Assembly (NCBI RefSeq): GCF_950295315.1
Contig: NC_080172.1
Span: 75,505,577 to 75,569,576, forward strand
DNA from: Erinaceus europaeus
Lineage: Eukaryota > Chordata > Mammalia > Eulipotyphla > Erinaceidae
Direction of reading: 5' to 3'
Length of the DNA: 64,000 bases
A program made the position numbers and the translations under genes. Each line of letters begins with the position of its first letter. The first letter of the stretch is position 1. Below the pieces are notes generated by a model. That model saw nothing but the letters and a program-made list of their open reading frames with translations, was not told the origin of the DNA and ran no database searches. Of this stretch, positions 1-9,735 are shown piece after piece.

Positions 1-62
1 GAACCTGAGTCCTTACACTTGGTAATGTGTGTGCTCAATTGCATACATCACTGCCCAGGCCC
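1..62 (-). mobile_element. SINE-B head, cut by window start
   Basis: Reverse complement shows the box B-like CTCAGGTTC and the head GGGCCTGGGCAGTG; the body lies before the window. Confidence 0.75.
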
Positions 63-402
63 TATTTATATATCTTTTGAAATACTTATTGCAAACAAAC
101 TAATGATTATTATTGAGCTAATAATTAACTCAACAGTTACTTTGGGTGGGGAAGGCAAAAGTGAACACACAAGATTAGTCATCTAGTCAAATTTCAAATA
201 TATGATGTAAACTAGTTGGATACACATATCTGTGGATTCTAAACCAAGGATTAAACAAACCATAGAATGAAAACACATACTATGTAGTTATGCCTAAATT
301 AGTTACATTTGTACTAAACATGTACATATTTTTTCTCTTCTCTTATTATTGTTCCCTAAATCTAGAAATGAATTGAACTACAGTTCCTAGGGTTGATTTA
401 CT

Positions 403-547
403 CTGATATTTTTTTTGTTGTTGTTTGTTTTTTACCAGAACACTGCTCAGCCCTGGCTTACGGTGGTGTGGGGGATTACACCTGGGACTTCAGAGCCTAA
501 AGCATGAGAGTTTCTTTGCATAACCATTATGCTATCTATCCCCGCCC
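403..547 (-). mobile_element. SINE-C
   Basis: T-rich tail then ACCAGAACACTGCTCAG and, at the far end, CATAACCATTATGCTATCTA, the reverse complement of the SINE-C head. Confidence 0.85.
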
Positions 548-559
548 TAGAACTGATTC

Positions 560-1145
560 ACTCTATATAACTGAAACCTTCTACCATTTTGATCTTTGAT
601 CGGCCACCACAAGTTATTTCTATCACTTCCCAATCCTTGATGACTATAGCCTAGATGTTATTTTGAATGTTAATTTATCTAGTATCATTGTGTCCATATA
701 TTTATAGTAATAGATACATGTCTAAATATGTATAAAATGCTGTATAATATATATATGAAAGAATTTTCAGGTAATTCTGTTAATTGTAGTTGCCTCCATA
801 AAACACAGTGAGAAGAGGATTTTTTAACTTAATGTTTGTTTTTTTAACGTCTTCTACATACTACTTAATAATTATTTGTAAGACCGTGTAACATTTGTTG
901 TTTTAATATACTCAAATTCTTTCTTTCTTATGTAATTGAGATTTTTCACCTCTCTAAGTGTATTTTAGATATCCAACTCAGTATTTCAGTAGGCACAAGA
1001 ATGCTGATGTTTATATCTAAGGTTATGAATAGCTTAGGAAAAAAACACATTTTCACAATTTACTATATCATTTACTTAGACTGAAAATATGATTAAAGAA
1101 GTATTTTTCTTTAGTTATATTAACATTGCTATGTTTACAATTCAG
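560..1145. other. Intron sequence without recognised elements
   Basis: AT-rich CCDC18 intron leading to the exon at 1146. I see no repeat family or gene in it. Confidence 0.6.
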
Positions 1146-1289
1146 ATAGAAAGTTTGAATGATAAATTGCAAAATGCCAAAGAACAGCTTCGAGAAAAAG
1201 AGTTTGTAACACTACAAAATGAACAAGAGATAAGTCAACTGAAAAAAGAAGCTGAACGAACACAACAAAAGATGAGAGAAATGGAAAAT
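1146..1289 (+). CDS. CCDC18: CCDC18 coding exon (coiled coil), first in window
   Basis: Acceptor ...TTTACAATTCAG at 1145 and donor GTAAGC from 1290 enclose 144 bases, 48 codons, phase 0 on both sides. It encodes [16 protein letters not shown] at the start and QQKMREMEN at the end, rich in Glu, Gln and Lys with leucines at heptad spacing and no proline or glycine, as expected of a parallel coiled coil. An ATG-started reading frame extends upstream to 1089 but that part is intron: the exon itself begins at the AG. The preceding CCDC18 exon is not in the window. Confidence 0.93.
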
Positions 1290-1327
1290 GTAAGCAAATT
1301 ATTTTGACTTTTTTATATTTCTTATTT

Positions 1328-1475
1328 TATTAGTGATTTAATATTTACAAAATTATAAGATAATAGGGGTATAATTCCATAGTGTTCCCACCACTAGAGT
1401 TCTGTGTCCCTATTGACCTCCCTTGAAAACTGCAGTAGTTCTCCCAGGGTCACAGATACAGGCTGACATTATAAT
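1328..1475 (-). mobile_element. E2 LINE-like 3' end, short copy
   Basis: Starts with TTAGTGATTTAATATTTACA and continues through the shared CCCACCACTAGAGTTCTGTG block; 39 bases after the first exon's donor. Confidence 0.7.
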
Positions 1476-1510
1476 GAACTATATATATTTTTTTAATATT
1501 TTATTTATGA

Positions 1511-2001
1511 GGGGTTGGGCAGTAGCGCAGCAGGTTAAGTGCACTTGGCACGAACTGGTGCAAGGATCCCGGTTTGAGCCCCTGGCTCCCTACCTGCAGG
1601 GGGATCGCTTCACAGGTGGTGAAGCAGGTCTGTAGGTATCTGTCTTATTCTTTCCCTCTCTGTCTTCCCCTCCTCTCTCCATTTCTCTCTATCCTATCCA
1701 ACAACAGTAATAATAACCGCAACAACGATAAAACAGCAAGGGCAGTGTGGTCGGGAGATGGCGCAGTGGATAAAGCATTGGTCTCTCGGGCATGAGGTCC
1801 TGAGTTCAATCCCCAGCAGCGCATGTACCAGAGTGATGTCTCGCTCTTTCTCTCTCTCCTCCTATCTTTCTCATTAATAAGTAAAATCTTTAAAAACAAA
1901 AACCAAAAACAAAAAGGGGCAACAAAAGGGGGAAAATAGCCTCCAGAAGCAGTGGATTTGTGGTGTAGGCACCAATCCCCAGCAATAACCCTGGAGGCAA
2001 A
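1511..2001 (+). mobile_element. SINE-A long, split by a SINE-D
   Basis: Head GGGGTTGGGCAGTAGCGCAG, box B GGTTTGAGCCC, and the long-form 3' module ending CAATAACCCTGGAGGC. A SINE-D sits at 1745-1915 inside its AAGGGCAACAAAAGG segment. Confidence 0.9.
1745..1915 (+). mobile_element. SINE-D nested in SINE-A
   Basis: Head GGTCGGGAGATGGCGCAGTG, box B GAGTTCAATCCC, CT-rich middle and an A-rich tail; GGGCA-type target sequence on both sides. Confidence 0.88.
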
Positions 2002-2003
2002 TA

Positions 2004-2438
2004 TATATTATTGGATAGAGACAGAGAAGTTGAAGTTGAGCAGGAAGTGAAAGATAAGGAGAGAGATAGACACCTGCTTTACCACTCATGAAGCTTTCCC
2101 CTGCAGGTGGGGACCAGAGGCTTTTTTTTTTTCTCTTTTTTTTATTTATTTAAGAAAGGATTAATTAACAAAACCATAGGGTAGGAGGGGTACAACTCCA
2201 CACAATTCCCACCGCCCAATCTCCATATCCCACCCCTCCCCCGATAGCTTTCCCATTCTCTATCCCTCTGGGAGCATGGACCCAGGGTCATTGTGGGTTG
2301 CAGAAGGTAGAAGGTCTGGCTTCTGTAATTGCTTCCCCACTGAACATGGGCGTTGACTGGTCAGGACCAGAGGCTTTAATTTTCATCTTTGCACACTGTA
2401 ATGGGTGCACTTAGCCAGGTGTGCCATTGCCTGGCCCC
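2004..2438 (-). mobile_element. SINE-B split by an E1 insertion
   Basis: Tail at left (TATTGGATAGAGACAGAGAA), head at right (GGTGTGCCATTGCCTGGCCCC). Interrupted at 2125-2363. Confidence 0.85.
2125..2363 (-). mobile_element. E1 element, 5'-truncated, with 14-bp TSD
   Basis: Flanked by GGACCAGAGGCTTT at 2111-2124 and 2364-2377. The T-rich end at left is the poly(A) side of a - strand retroposon. This TSD shows E1 is mobilised by target-primed reverse transcription. Confidence 0.85.
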
Positions 2439-2846
2439 ATATGTATGCCTGCCTGCCTGCCTATCTAGAAGGAAGCTAAGAAATCTATTTTAGGTATGTT
2501 CCTAGGGGTCAATGTCTTTAGTAATCTTTTCTTGAGCTTGGTAGCTAACATTGAGGTAGACTAGAAACATTGTCTGGGAAGATAGTTTCAGAGTTGAGAA
2601 TAGAACTAGAAGCAGGATTAGGGCAGAGAGTAGCTCCCAAACTTCAATTAACTATAAAAATACAACTAACTGTTTACCACATGATCTAACCCCAGGCCCC
2701 ACAAAAGCCTGTTTAACTTCCGAGTCCCTGTCGGACTAAGCTCACAGTCCATGGTCACAGCTGGAAATTGGAAACACTCTAGGCTGTACTCATTTTAGGA
2801 ACAGCCTTCCTCGAGTGGCAGGGTAGGATTACCCCACATCTCTTTT

Positions 2847-3197
2847 TTTTTTAATTTATTTTTAAAAAATATTTATTAGGTCAATAAAAGGGAAAAATAA
2901 ATTTAAAAAAATTTTAAAAAATTATTCCCTTTTGTTGCCCTTGTTGTTTTTATTCTTGTAGTTATTATTGTTGTTGTTGATGTCGTCGTTGTTGGATAGG
3001 ACAGAAAGATATGGAGAGAGGAGGGGAAGAAAGAGAGGGGGAGAGAAAGATAGATACCCGCAGACCTGCTTCACCACCTGTGAAGCGACTCCCCTGCAGG
3101 TAGGGAGCCAGGGGCTCAAACCGGGATCCTTTCGCTCGTCCTTGCGCTTTGCACCACCTAAGCTTAACCCACTGCACTACCGCCCAACTCCCCCCAG
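2847..3197 (-). mobile_element. SINE-A with TSD
   Basis: TSD CATCTCTTTT at 2837-2846 and 3198-3207. Box B appears as GGGGCTCAAACC reversed; head CACTACCGCCCAACTCCC. Confidence 0.92.
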
Positions 3198-3763
3198 CAT
3201 CTCTTTTAAGAATAGGACAGTCCTTCACATTCCTTTTTTATTAAAAAAAAGAAAGTCTTGGAGAGACCCACAAAAGTGCTTATGATGAGATTCGTGATGG
3301 AAGTAGGGAGTGACCAGTGATAATAAAGAGAGGAATGTTTCCTAACAGGCCCACAGTATCTATGGGGGAATCCAAGGACTCCATGACTAAGAACCCAGTG
3401 ATGAGGTAGCCTAGTGTTGGCCAAAATGGCCATAATTAAGTGAGACATTCTTTTGTCCCTTTCCAACTTTTGTAGTCCCTTCTTTATCTGACCAGGTTAG
3501 ACTTTCTTCCCAGTTCTTGGAAGTGTTGAATGTCATTTGTTGTATTCAAATCAGTATTAGGTTTATGGGGTCTGGCCTCAAGTTAGGGAGGAAATATACC
3601 TAGTATTTCAATGGGGTCTAAGTTAACCTTAAGTTTTTCTGTATTCACTTGTTTGATGATTCAATAAAGGTTTTCATAGGGAAAATAATTATCCTTTATT
3701 TGGTATTTATTTCCAGTATATCTCTTGGCCAATTGTATGCAGTGTTTCTTTTAAAGATTATCA

Positions 3764-4019
3764 GGCGGTAGTGCAGCGGGTTAAGCACAGTTGGCGCAAA
3801 GTGCAAGGACTGGCTAAAGGATCCTGGTTCGAGCCCCTGGTTCCCCACCTGCAGGGGAGTCGCTTCACAAGTGGTGAAGATGTCTATCTTTCTCTCCTCC
3901 TCTCTGTCTTCCATTCCTCTCTCCATTTCTCTCTGTCCGATCCAACAGTGACAACAATAACTACTACAACAATAAAACAAGAGCAACAAAAGAGAATAAA
4001 TAAATAAATATTTTTAAAA
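3764..4019 (+). mobile_element. SINE-A with TSD, head slightly truncated
   Basis: TSD AAAGATTATCA at 3753-3763 and 4020-4030. Begins at GGCGGTAGTGCAGCGG, missing the first few bases of the head; ends AATAAATAAATATTTTTAAA. Confidence 0.92.
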
Positions 4020-4202
4020 AAAGATTATCAAAAAGAGATGATAATACTGGTGCTCTGTCAGAAGAGATTAAAAGATGGAAGTATATATTTCTTTTGTATA
4101 GTTAGTTGATTAGATAAGAATGTTGAGGGAAGTGAAGTAGGGGGTAAGAGGTGAGGATGTCTAGGTCTAAATAATAAATATTTTATTAGGGTTTGTGGTG
4201 CT

Positions 4203-4966
4203 GGGGGCCAGACCAGGTACACCCAGTTAAGTGTACATAGCCCCCACTTCCCATCTGCCACAGAAGATTCACAAGTGGGGGAGTCGGGCGGTAGCACAGC
4301 ATGTTAAGCGCAGGTGTGGTGCAAAGTGCAAGTACCGGCATAAGATCCTGGTTCGAGCCCCTGGCTTCCCACCTGCGGGGAGTCGCTTCACAATCGATAA
4401 AGTAGGTCTGCAGGTGTCTTTCTCTCCTCCCTCTGTCCTCCCCCTCCTCTTTCCATTTTTCTCTGTCCTATCCAACAACGAGGACATCAACAACAATAAC
4501 TACAACAATTAAAAAAAAAAGGCAACAAAAGGGAATAAATAAATATTAAAAAAAGATTTTCAAAAAAAAAAATATATATATATGTATTACTGATGTTAGG
4601 CCTGAGATACTCCTCAGTCTCAGCAAGGCTGCCTGGAGCTACCTCATCATTGTAGAAGAATGTCAGCAGAATTCGGTTAGCAGACAAAAAAATTATAATC
4701 TAGGGAATTCCCATTGTTAATTATCCTTTCTTAAATAAAAAAAAGAAAAAAGAAAAACAAATTTCTCAAATAGAAAAAAAAAAGATTCACAAGTGGTGGA
4801 GCAGGTCTGCAGGTATCTCTGTCTCTCTCTTTCTCTATTCCCCCCTCTCAATTTCTGTCTATTGAATAAAGAAAGAAGAAAAGAGAGAAAGGAAAAAATG
4901 GCCTCCAGAAGTGGTGGATTCATAGTGTCAGCACCAAGCCCCAGTGACTGGAGGAAAAAAAAAAAA
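4203..4966 (+). mobile_element. SINE-B-like with SINE-A type 3' module, split
   Basis: Head GGGGGCCAGACCAGGTACAC to 4278, resuming at 4797 with GGAGCAGGTCTGCAGG. Its end is the ATGGCCTCCAGAAGTGGTGG...ACTGGAGG module normally on long SINE-A, so it is a chimera. Interrupted by 4279-4781. Confidence 0.75.
4279..4781 (+). mobile_element. SINE-A plus about 230 bases of 3' flank within one TSD
   Basis: TSD AAGATTCACAAGTGG (15 bp) at 4264-4278 and 4782-4796. The SINE-A occupies about 4279-4555; unrelated sequence follows to an A-rich end near 4781. One insertion carrying transduced 3' flank is the simplest reading. Confidence 0.7.
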
Positions 4967-5162
4967 GTTTATGGTGCCTTCTTTAGGCCATTCTACTAGA
5001 TTGCCAAGCTTACTAGGTCTAAGTCTAATCACAGAGGACTATTAACTTTCACTTTGAGGTCTATAATTACCCCTGATTTATGTATATGTGCATACATGTT
5101 CTCAGTAACTAGGCCCTAGTCTATATCTGAGATCTGTAACTTTGTTAGAAAATGTTTTATCT

Positions 5163-5524
5163 GGGGGGTCGGGCGGTGGCACAGTGGGTTAGGCACACAT
5201 GGCACAAAGTGCAAGGACTGGCATAAGGATCCCAGTTCAAACCCCAGGCTCCCCACCTGCAGGGGCGGGAGGGGTCTCCCTTCACAGGTGGTGAAGCAGG
5301 TCTGCAAGTGTCTTTCTCTCCCCCTCTCTGTTTTCCCTTCCTCTCTCAATTTCTCTCTTTCCTGCCCAACAAGGACAGCAGTAACAACAATAACAAGAAA
5401 AAAATGATAAACAACAAGGGGAAAAACAAAAGGGGGAAAAATAGCCTCCAGGAGCAGTGGATTCGTAGTAAGGACACTGAGTCCTAGCTATAACCCTGGA
5501 GGCAAAAAAAAAAAAAAAAAAAAA
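5163..5524 (+). mobile_element. SINE-A long
   Basis: Head GGGGTCGGGCGGTGGCACAG, GCCTCCAGGAGCAGTGG module and a 20-base A tract at the end. Confidence 0.92.
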
Positions 5525-5577
5525 GAAGGAAGGAAGGGAGGGAGGGAAGAAGGAAGGAAGGAAGGAAGGAAGGAAGA
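5525..5577 (+). repeat. (GGAA)n purine microsatellite
   Basis: Imperfect GGAA/GGGA repeats grown from the preceding SINE's A tail. Confidence 0.9.
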
Positions 5578-6010
5578 AGAAATGTGCCATCTGAAGTGGA
5601 ACTAGGTTAGGTAGTCCCTGTGTTAGGAAAGGTCTCACCAGATTAAAGGAGTTGGGGTTGAAATCAGGCTTGGCATCTCTGGGGGCAGGCCACAGCAAAA
5701 AAATAAGCAAATTATTTTCCTTCTAAAGAGTATTTTTTTGAAGGATGATGTGGATCTTTGTAAATTGATTGATTTTAGTATACAGAAACTTACATAATTA
5801 TACTATTTTTTAGTTTCTTGGATTTTTAAATTTTTATTCTGATATTCCAATTATAGTGAGCAATGTCTGGTTAATATTTATAGTTCCTACAGGTGCAGGC
5901 ACTGTATTTGACCAGCAAATTTGTGTTAAGAACCTACTATGTAATAGAGTTAAAGATACAGATTTAATGCATACTCCTTAGTCCATGAAAAATTCCATGG
6001 AGGGTGGGTG

Positions 6011-6135
6011 TCAGGGTTGTGCAGTAGTGCAGCGGGATAAGCGCACATGGTACGAAGCGCAAGGACCAGAGCTAAAAGACCTCGGTGTAGGCACCGAGCC
6101 CCAGCAATAACCTTGACGCAAAAGAAAGAAAGAAA
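6011..6135 (+). mobile_element. SINE-A with large internal deletion
   Basis: Head GCAGTAGTGCAGCGGGATAAG runs to AAGGACCAGAGC, then jumps to GTGTAGGCACCGAGCCCC of the 3' module. Middle missing. Confidence 0.75.
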
Positions 6136-6289
6136 AACTCCATCCAGACAATGAATAGATGATTTACATTATTGAGACCAAGTACTTTTGAGTTGCCAGA
6201 TGAAGTCTGATAACTTTATATCTCCAGTTTATATGTGTAGACTGGTAAACCTATTCCATCCACTTACTTGTCTTTATGAAAAAGAGAGC

Positions 6290-6390
6290 ATTAGAGGTAG
6301 TAACTCAAGAGGAGAGCACATGCCTTAGATATATGAGTCCCTGGGTTTGATCCCTAGCACTGCATAGTAACAAGAAAGGCAAAAAGAAAT
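6290..6390 (+). mobile_element. tRNA-type SINE remnant
   Basis: CTGGGTTTGATCCCTAGCAC resembles a box B with flank; the rest is too diverged to classify. Confidence 0.35.
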
Positions 6391-6677
6391 AAAACGGGGC
6401 CAGGCGCTATTGCAGCGTGTTAATCACACATGGCACAAAGCTCAAGGACTGGCATAAAGATCCCAGTTTGAGCCCCAGGCTCCTCACCTGTAAGGAGGTG
6501 CTTTCACAGGCAGTGAAGCAGGTCTACAGGTGTCTTTCTCTCCCCCTCTCTGTCTTCCCCATCTTTCTCGATTTCTCTGTCCTATCCAGCAATAACAACA
6601 CCAATAACAATAATAACAAAGGCAACAAAAATGGTGAAAAATGGCCTCCAGGAGCAGTGGATTCATAGTGCAGGCAC

Positions 6678-7707
6678 TTCTTCTAGCGTTTGCCCTTCTT
6701 CCGTAGCCAGTCAACAGCGTCAGGTTGAGCCTGATGTAAAGTTTCGAGACCTCCTTTGAATCTGGAGAGGTGGCAGTCGTTGATTATGTGGGTCATAGTC
6801 TGTCTGCAGCCGCAGGGGCAGTTCAGGTCGTCTCTGGCTCCCCAGCGATGGAACATAGCGGCGCACCGGCCATGGCCTGTTCGATAGCGATTGAGGAGGG
6901 CCCAATCATAACGTGCTAGGTCAAAGCCGGGTTGACGCTTGCAGGGGTCTGTGATGAGGTGTTTGTTCTTTACCTCAGCTGACTGCCAACTCTGTTTCCA
7001 AGAGTCTGGAACAGAGAAGTTCAGTGTAGGCGTAGGGGACCAGATTGGGTGACGAGACGTCAAGCGTTGGACAGGGTGGGCGAAGATATCCACATATATT
7101 GGCAGGTCCGGTCGAGCGTAGACATGGGAAATGAATGTAGATGATGCCGCATCCCGACGAATATCTGGCGGGGCGATGTTGCTAAGAACTGGCAGCCATG
7201 GAACCGGGGTGGAACGGATGGTTCCAGAAATGATCCTCATGGAGGAATATAATTTGGAATCGACCAAGTGGACATGGGGGCTACGGAACCATACTGGGGC
7301 ACAGTATTCTGCAGTGGAATAGCATAATGCCAGAGATGATGATCGCAGTGTGGAAGCGCTCGCGCCCCATGAGGAGCTGGCCAGTCTTGCAATGATGTTA
7401 TTCTTCGCGCCCACCTTTGCTGCAGTTTTTATGAGATGTTCGTGAAATGACAGGGTGCGATCGAGAGTAACGCCAAGATAGACTGGCTGGGCTTCGTGCC
7501 GGATTCTCGTATCGCCAAGCTGCACATTAAGCTCACGCAAGGCCGAGGCATGGTGTAGATGGAAAACAGATGATACCGTTTTTTGCAGTGCTAGGGATTA
7601 GTCGCCATTTTTTACAGTAATCAGATATCAGAGACATGTCTTTCATGAGTGTTTCTTCGAGGATGTCGAACTTGGATGCCTGAGTTGCACAGCAGATGTC
7701 ATCGGCG
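6678..7707 (-). mobile_element. Vingi-clade non-LTR retrotransposon, 5'-truncated copy 1
   Basis: About 1,030 bases, sense on -, ending in a TAG stop followed at once by AAGAAG. It encodes the C-terminal part of an arthropod-like reverse transcriptase protein of the Ingi/Vingi group, a lineage published as recently expanded in hedgehogs. The 5' end is truncated inside the catalytic Ala-Asp-Asp motif. It sits in a long SINE-A with no more than 1-2 bases of target duplication. Closely similar to the copy at 50056-50711 (about a dozen differences in 645 bases by eye). Confidence 0.88.
6683..7706 (-). pseudogene. Vingi ORF fragment: RT thumb and C-terminal domain
   Basis: In sense order: the Ala-Asp-Asp-Ile-Cys-Cys of RT motif C at 7706-7689 (the residue before it comes from the SINE, so the element begins mid-motif), then a helix-rich stretch ending in WRLIPSTAK; a frameshift near 7560; then 285 open codons from 7540 with QPVYLGVTLDRTLSFHEHL (RT motif E/thumb region), ALCYSTAEYCAPVW, APPDIRR, a Trp-rich segment and a C-terminal CPCGCRQTMTHIINDC knuckle-like motif, ending KKGKR at the TAG (6683-6685). 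Endonuclease and most of the RT are absent, so it cannot be active. A downstream methionine start is fortuitous. Confidence 0.85.
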
Positions 7708-7854
7708 CTGAGCCACAGCAATAACCCTGGAGACAAAAGGAAAAATTTAAAAAAAAGAAAAAAAAAGAAAAGAAATAAAATATCATAAATGACAGTAGTA
7801 ATTTGGATCTCTCCCCACTTAAAAAAATAAAGTCACTATAAAACAGTGATTTTT

Positions 7855-8068
7855 CTCTTTTTTTATTTTATTTATTTATTTATTTTGGATAGAGACGGGA
7901 AAATTATAGGGAAAGAGGAGATGGAGAGGGAGAGAGAAATTATGACACTTTCAGTACTGTTTCACCATTTGTGAAGCTTTCCCCTTTCAGGTGGGGTCTA
8001 GGGGCTTGAACCCAGGTCCTTGCATACTGTAATGTGTGAACTTAAACAGGTGTCCCACCATCTGGCCT
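7855..8068 (-). mobile_element. SINE-B
   Basis: T-rich tail with TTTGGATAGAGACGGG, box B as GGCTTGAACCC, head reversed CCCACCATCTGGCCT. Confidence 0.85.
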
Positions 8069-8151
8069 CATGCATTCCTTTGTCATAAAAAAATTCTTGA
8101 AGTATCAGTTCTATACTGGATGATAATCAGTGTATATTAAGTCTTATAGAA

Positions 8152-8308
8152 GGTAGGGGAGATAGCATACTGACTATGCAAAAGAATATCATGCCTGAGG
8201 CCATGAGGTCCCAAGTTCACTCCCCAGCATCATCATAAGCCAGAGCTGAGCAGTGCTTTGTTATCTTTCTCTCTGTATCTTTCTCTCATTAAAATAAATA
8301 AATAAAGG
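8152..8308 (+). mobile_element. SINE-C
   Basis: GGGGAGATAGCATACTGACTATGC head, CCAGAGCTGAGCAGTGCTT end, A-rich tail. Confidence 0.8.
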
Positions 8309-8589
8309 GAAGTCGGGCAGTAGCGCAGGTGGTGCGAAGTGCAAGGATCAGCGTTAAGAATCCCGGTTCAAGCCCCCGGCTCCCCACCTACAGGGGAGTC
8401 GCTTCACAGGTGGTGAAGCAGGCCTGCAGGTGTCTATCTTTCTCTCCCCCTCTCTGTCTTCCCCTCCTCTCTCCATTTCTCTCTGTCCTATCCAACAATG
8501 ACGACGACATCAGTAACAACAACAATAATAACAACAATAAAAGAAAAGGGCAACAAAAGGGAATAAATAAATAATAATAAATAATTAAA
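8309..8589 (+). mobile_element. SINE-A
   Basis: Head GGAAGTCGGGCAGTAGCGCAG with part of the anticodon-arm region missing; box B GGTTCAAGCCC; end CAACAAAAGGGAATAAATAA. Confidence 0.9.
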
Positions 8590-8689
8590 ATATTTCTATC
8601 TTATAGAGATTTAGTTTGAAGAGCCAATGTTACTAATAAAAGAAATCAGAATAAGAAATAGGTAAAAAATGATGAGGGCATCTCTTGCA

Positions 8690-9002
8690 ATTGTGTGGTC
8701 AAAACATGAAGGCATCATGTTGAGAAAGATAAAGACCAATACTAAGTGATCTCACGTATAGGAGAAACTTAAGAACAAAGAACAATAAGGGAAAATATAA
8801 ATTGAAACTTCAGCTGGGTGTGACATACTGCACCAAAACAAAGGACTTTGGGGAAGGTGGGAAAGGACACAATTATGGATACATTGCGGTCCTGGTTTAT
8901 CTCTTAGACACCAGTCAAGGGATATGAGAGGCTGTGCCTATGTGTTAAAGACTATACTGTAAACCATTAATTCTCCCCCAAAAAATAAAAAAAAAAAAAG
9001 AA
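8690..9002 (+). mobile_element. L1 3' end
   Basis: AAGTGATCTCACGTATAGGAG, then CTGTAAACCATTAATTCTCC and an A-rich tail: the usual end of hedgehog-type L1. Ends 55 bases before a CCDC18 exon. Confidence 0.75.
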
Positions 9003-9057
9003 ATAGGTTATCTATACCATTTAATTTTGAAACCTACAAAAACCTTGTGCATTTCAG

Positions 9058-9261
9058 GTTGTGAAAGAACAGGACCAGTATATTGCAACTCAATACAAAG
9101 AGGCCATTGATTTGGAAGAAGAACTGAGGCAAACCCGAGAGCAAATGCAGAATTCTCATACAGAATTGGTAGAGGCTCGCTGTCAGCAAGTCCAGGCTCA
9201 GAGAGAAATGGAAAGACTCTCAAATGAACTGGAGGAAATAAAGCGACTCTCTAAAGAGAAA
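9058..9261 (+). CDS. CCDC18: CCDC18 coding exon (coiled coil)
   Basis: Acceptor ...TGCATTTCAG ends at 9057; donor GTAATC starts at 9262. The exon is 204 bases, 68 codons, phase 0 on both sides. It reads [19 protein letters not shown] early and ends in [10 protein letters not shown]. The composition (Glu/Gln/Arg-rich, no proline or glycine) fits continuous coiled coil. The pyrimidine tract is weak because an L1 3' end with its A-rich tail lies directly upstream (to about 9002), leaving only about 55 bases of non-repeat intron before the exon. The donor GTAATC deviates from GTAAGT at position 5. Confidence 0.93.
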
Positions 9262-9537
9262 GTAATCCTTTTCTGAGCAGTTTACCTTACTGAAAATTTT
9301 AATCATTTTAAGATTTACTTTTTCAACATTTTAGTTTTTATTGAGATAACACTGATCCAGTGTCATACTTTTTCCTATGTATATTGTCACACAGTATTAC
9401 TTTAATTATAGAACATAGTTCTACAGTTTAAATTGCAGAATATAGTTCTCATATTATGTTGCATAATAATTTGAGTATACTCACTGCTACTGAATTGAAC
9501 ACTTAAAATGGTTAAAGTGGAAAATTTCCCAGCAGAC

Positions 9538-9720
9538 TCTTTATTTTTATTTTTTAAGTTTCAGATAGAGACAGAGAGGAAGAGGGAGACAGACAAATAA
9601 GGGAGAGATACTATAGCATCTACCTTGAATAGTATTCTCATGTTTGTCACTAGGGACTCAAACTAAGGCCCTTGCACATGGTAAAATCTACTCTGTACTA
9701 AGGAGCTACCTCTCAGCCCC
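9538..9720 (-). mobile_element. SINE-F, diverged
   Basis: CAGATAGAGACAGAGAGGAAG tail side and GGACTCAAACTAAGG as a decayed box B, head near GCTACCTCTCAGCCCC. Confidence 0.55.
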
Positions 9721-9735
9721 TGTAAATTTCTTTTT

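Larger units (their letters stand above)
2463..5735 (-). mobile_element. Long E-family element broken by SINEs
   Basis: Pieces at 2463-2836, 3208-3752, 4031-4200, 4967-5160 and 5581-5735 follow the same order as E-family copies at 16.5-18.1 kb and 27.0-28.4 kb (landmarks: AAATCTATTTTAGGTATG, GGCAGGGTAGGATTACCCC, TTTTGTAGTCCCTTCTTTA, GTCTATATCTGAGATCTG, GGAAAGGTCTCACC). SINEs at 2847, 3764, 4203, 4279 and 5163 interrupt it. Net length is over 2 kb and no coding frame is seen. Whether it is an extended L1 3' region or a separate non-autonomous element is open. Confidence 0.5.
6396..7745 (+). mobile_element. SINE-A long split by a Vingi insertion
   Basis: Head to CATAGTGCAGGCAC at 6677; resumes at 7708 with CTGAGCCACAGCAATAACCC and an A-rich tail. 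The uninterrupted module would read GGCACTGAGCCCC, so the junction is exact. Confidence 0.9.

Noticed and set aside
1089..1145. Upstream extension of the first exon's frame to an ATG
   Set aside because: The conserved protein begins at the AG splice site; the extension is hydrophobic intron translation.
5282..5710. 142-codon - strand frame full of Phe, Ser and Pro
   Set aside because: It is the reverse of a SINE-A and a GGAA microsatellite; low-complexity translation.
6678..7707. Arthropod DNA contamination as the source of the RT-like ORF
   Set aside because: The copy lies seamlessly inside a hedgehog SINE, and the second copy has a TSD within an L1.
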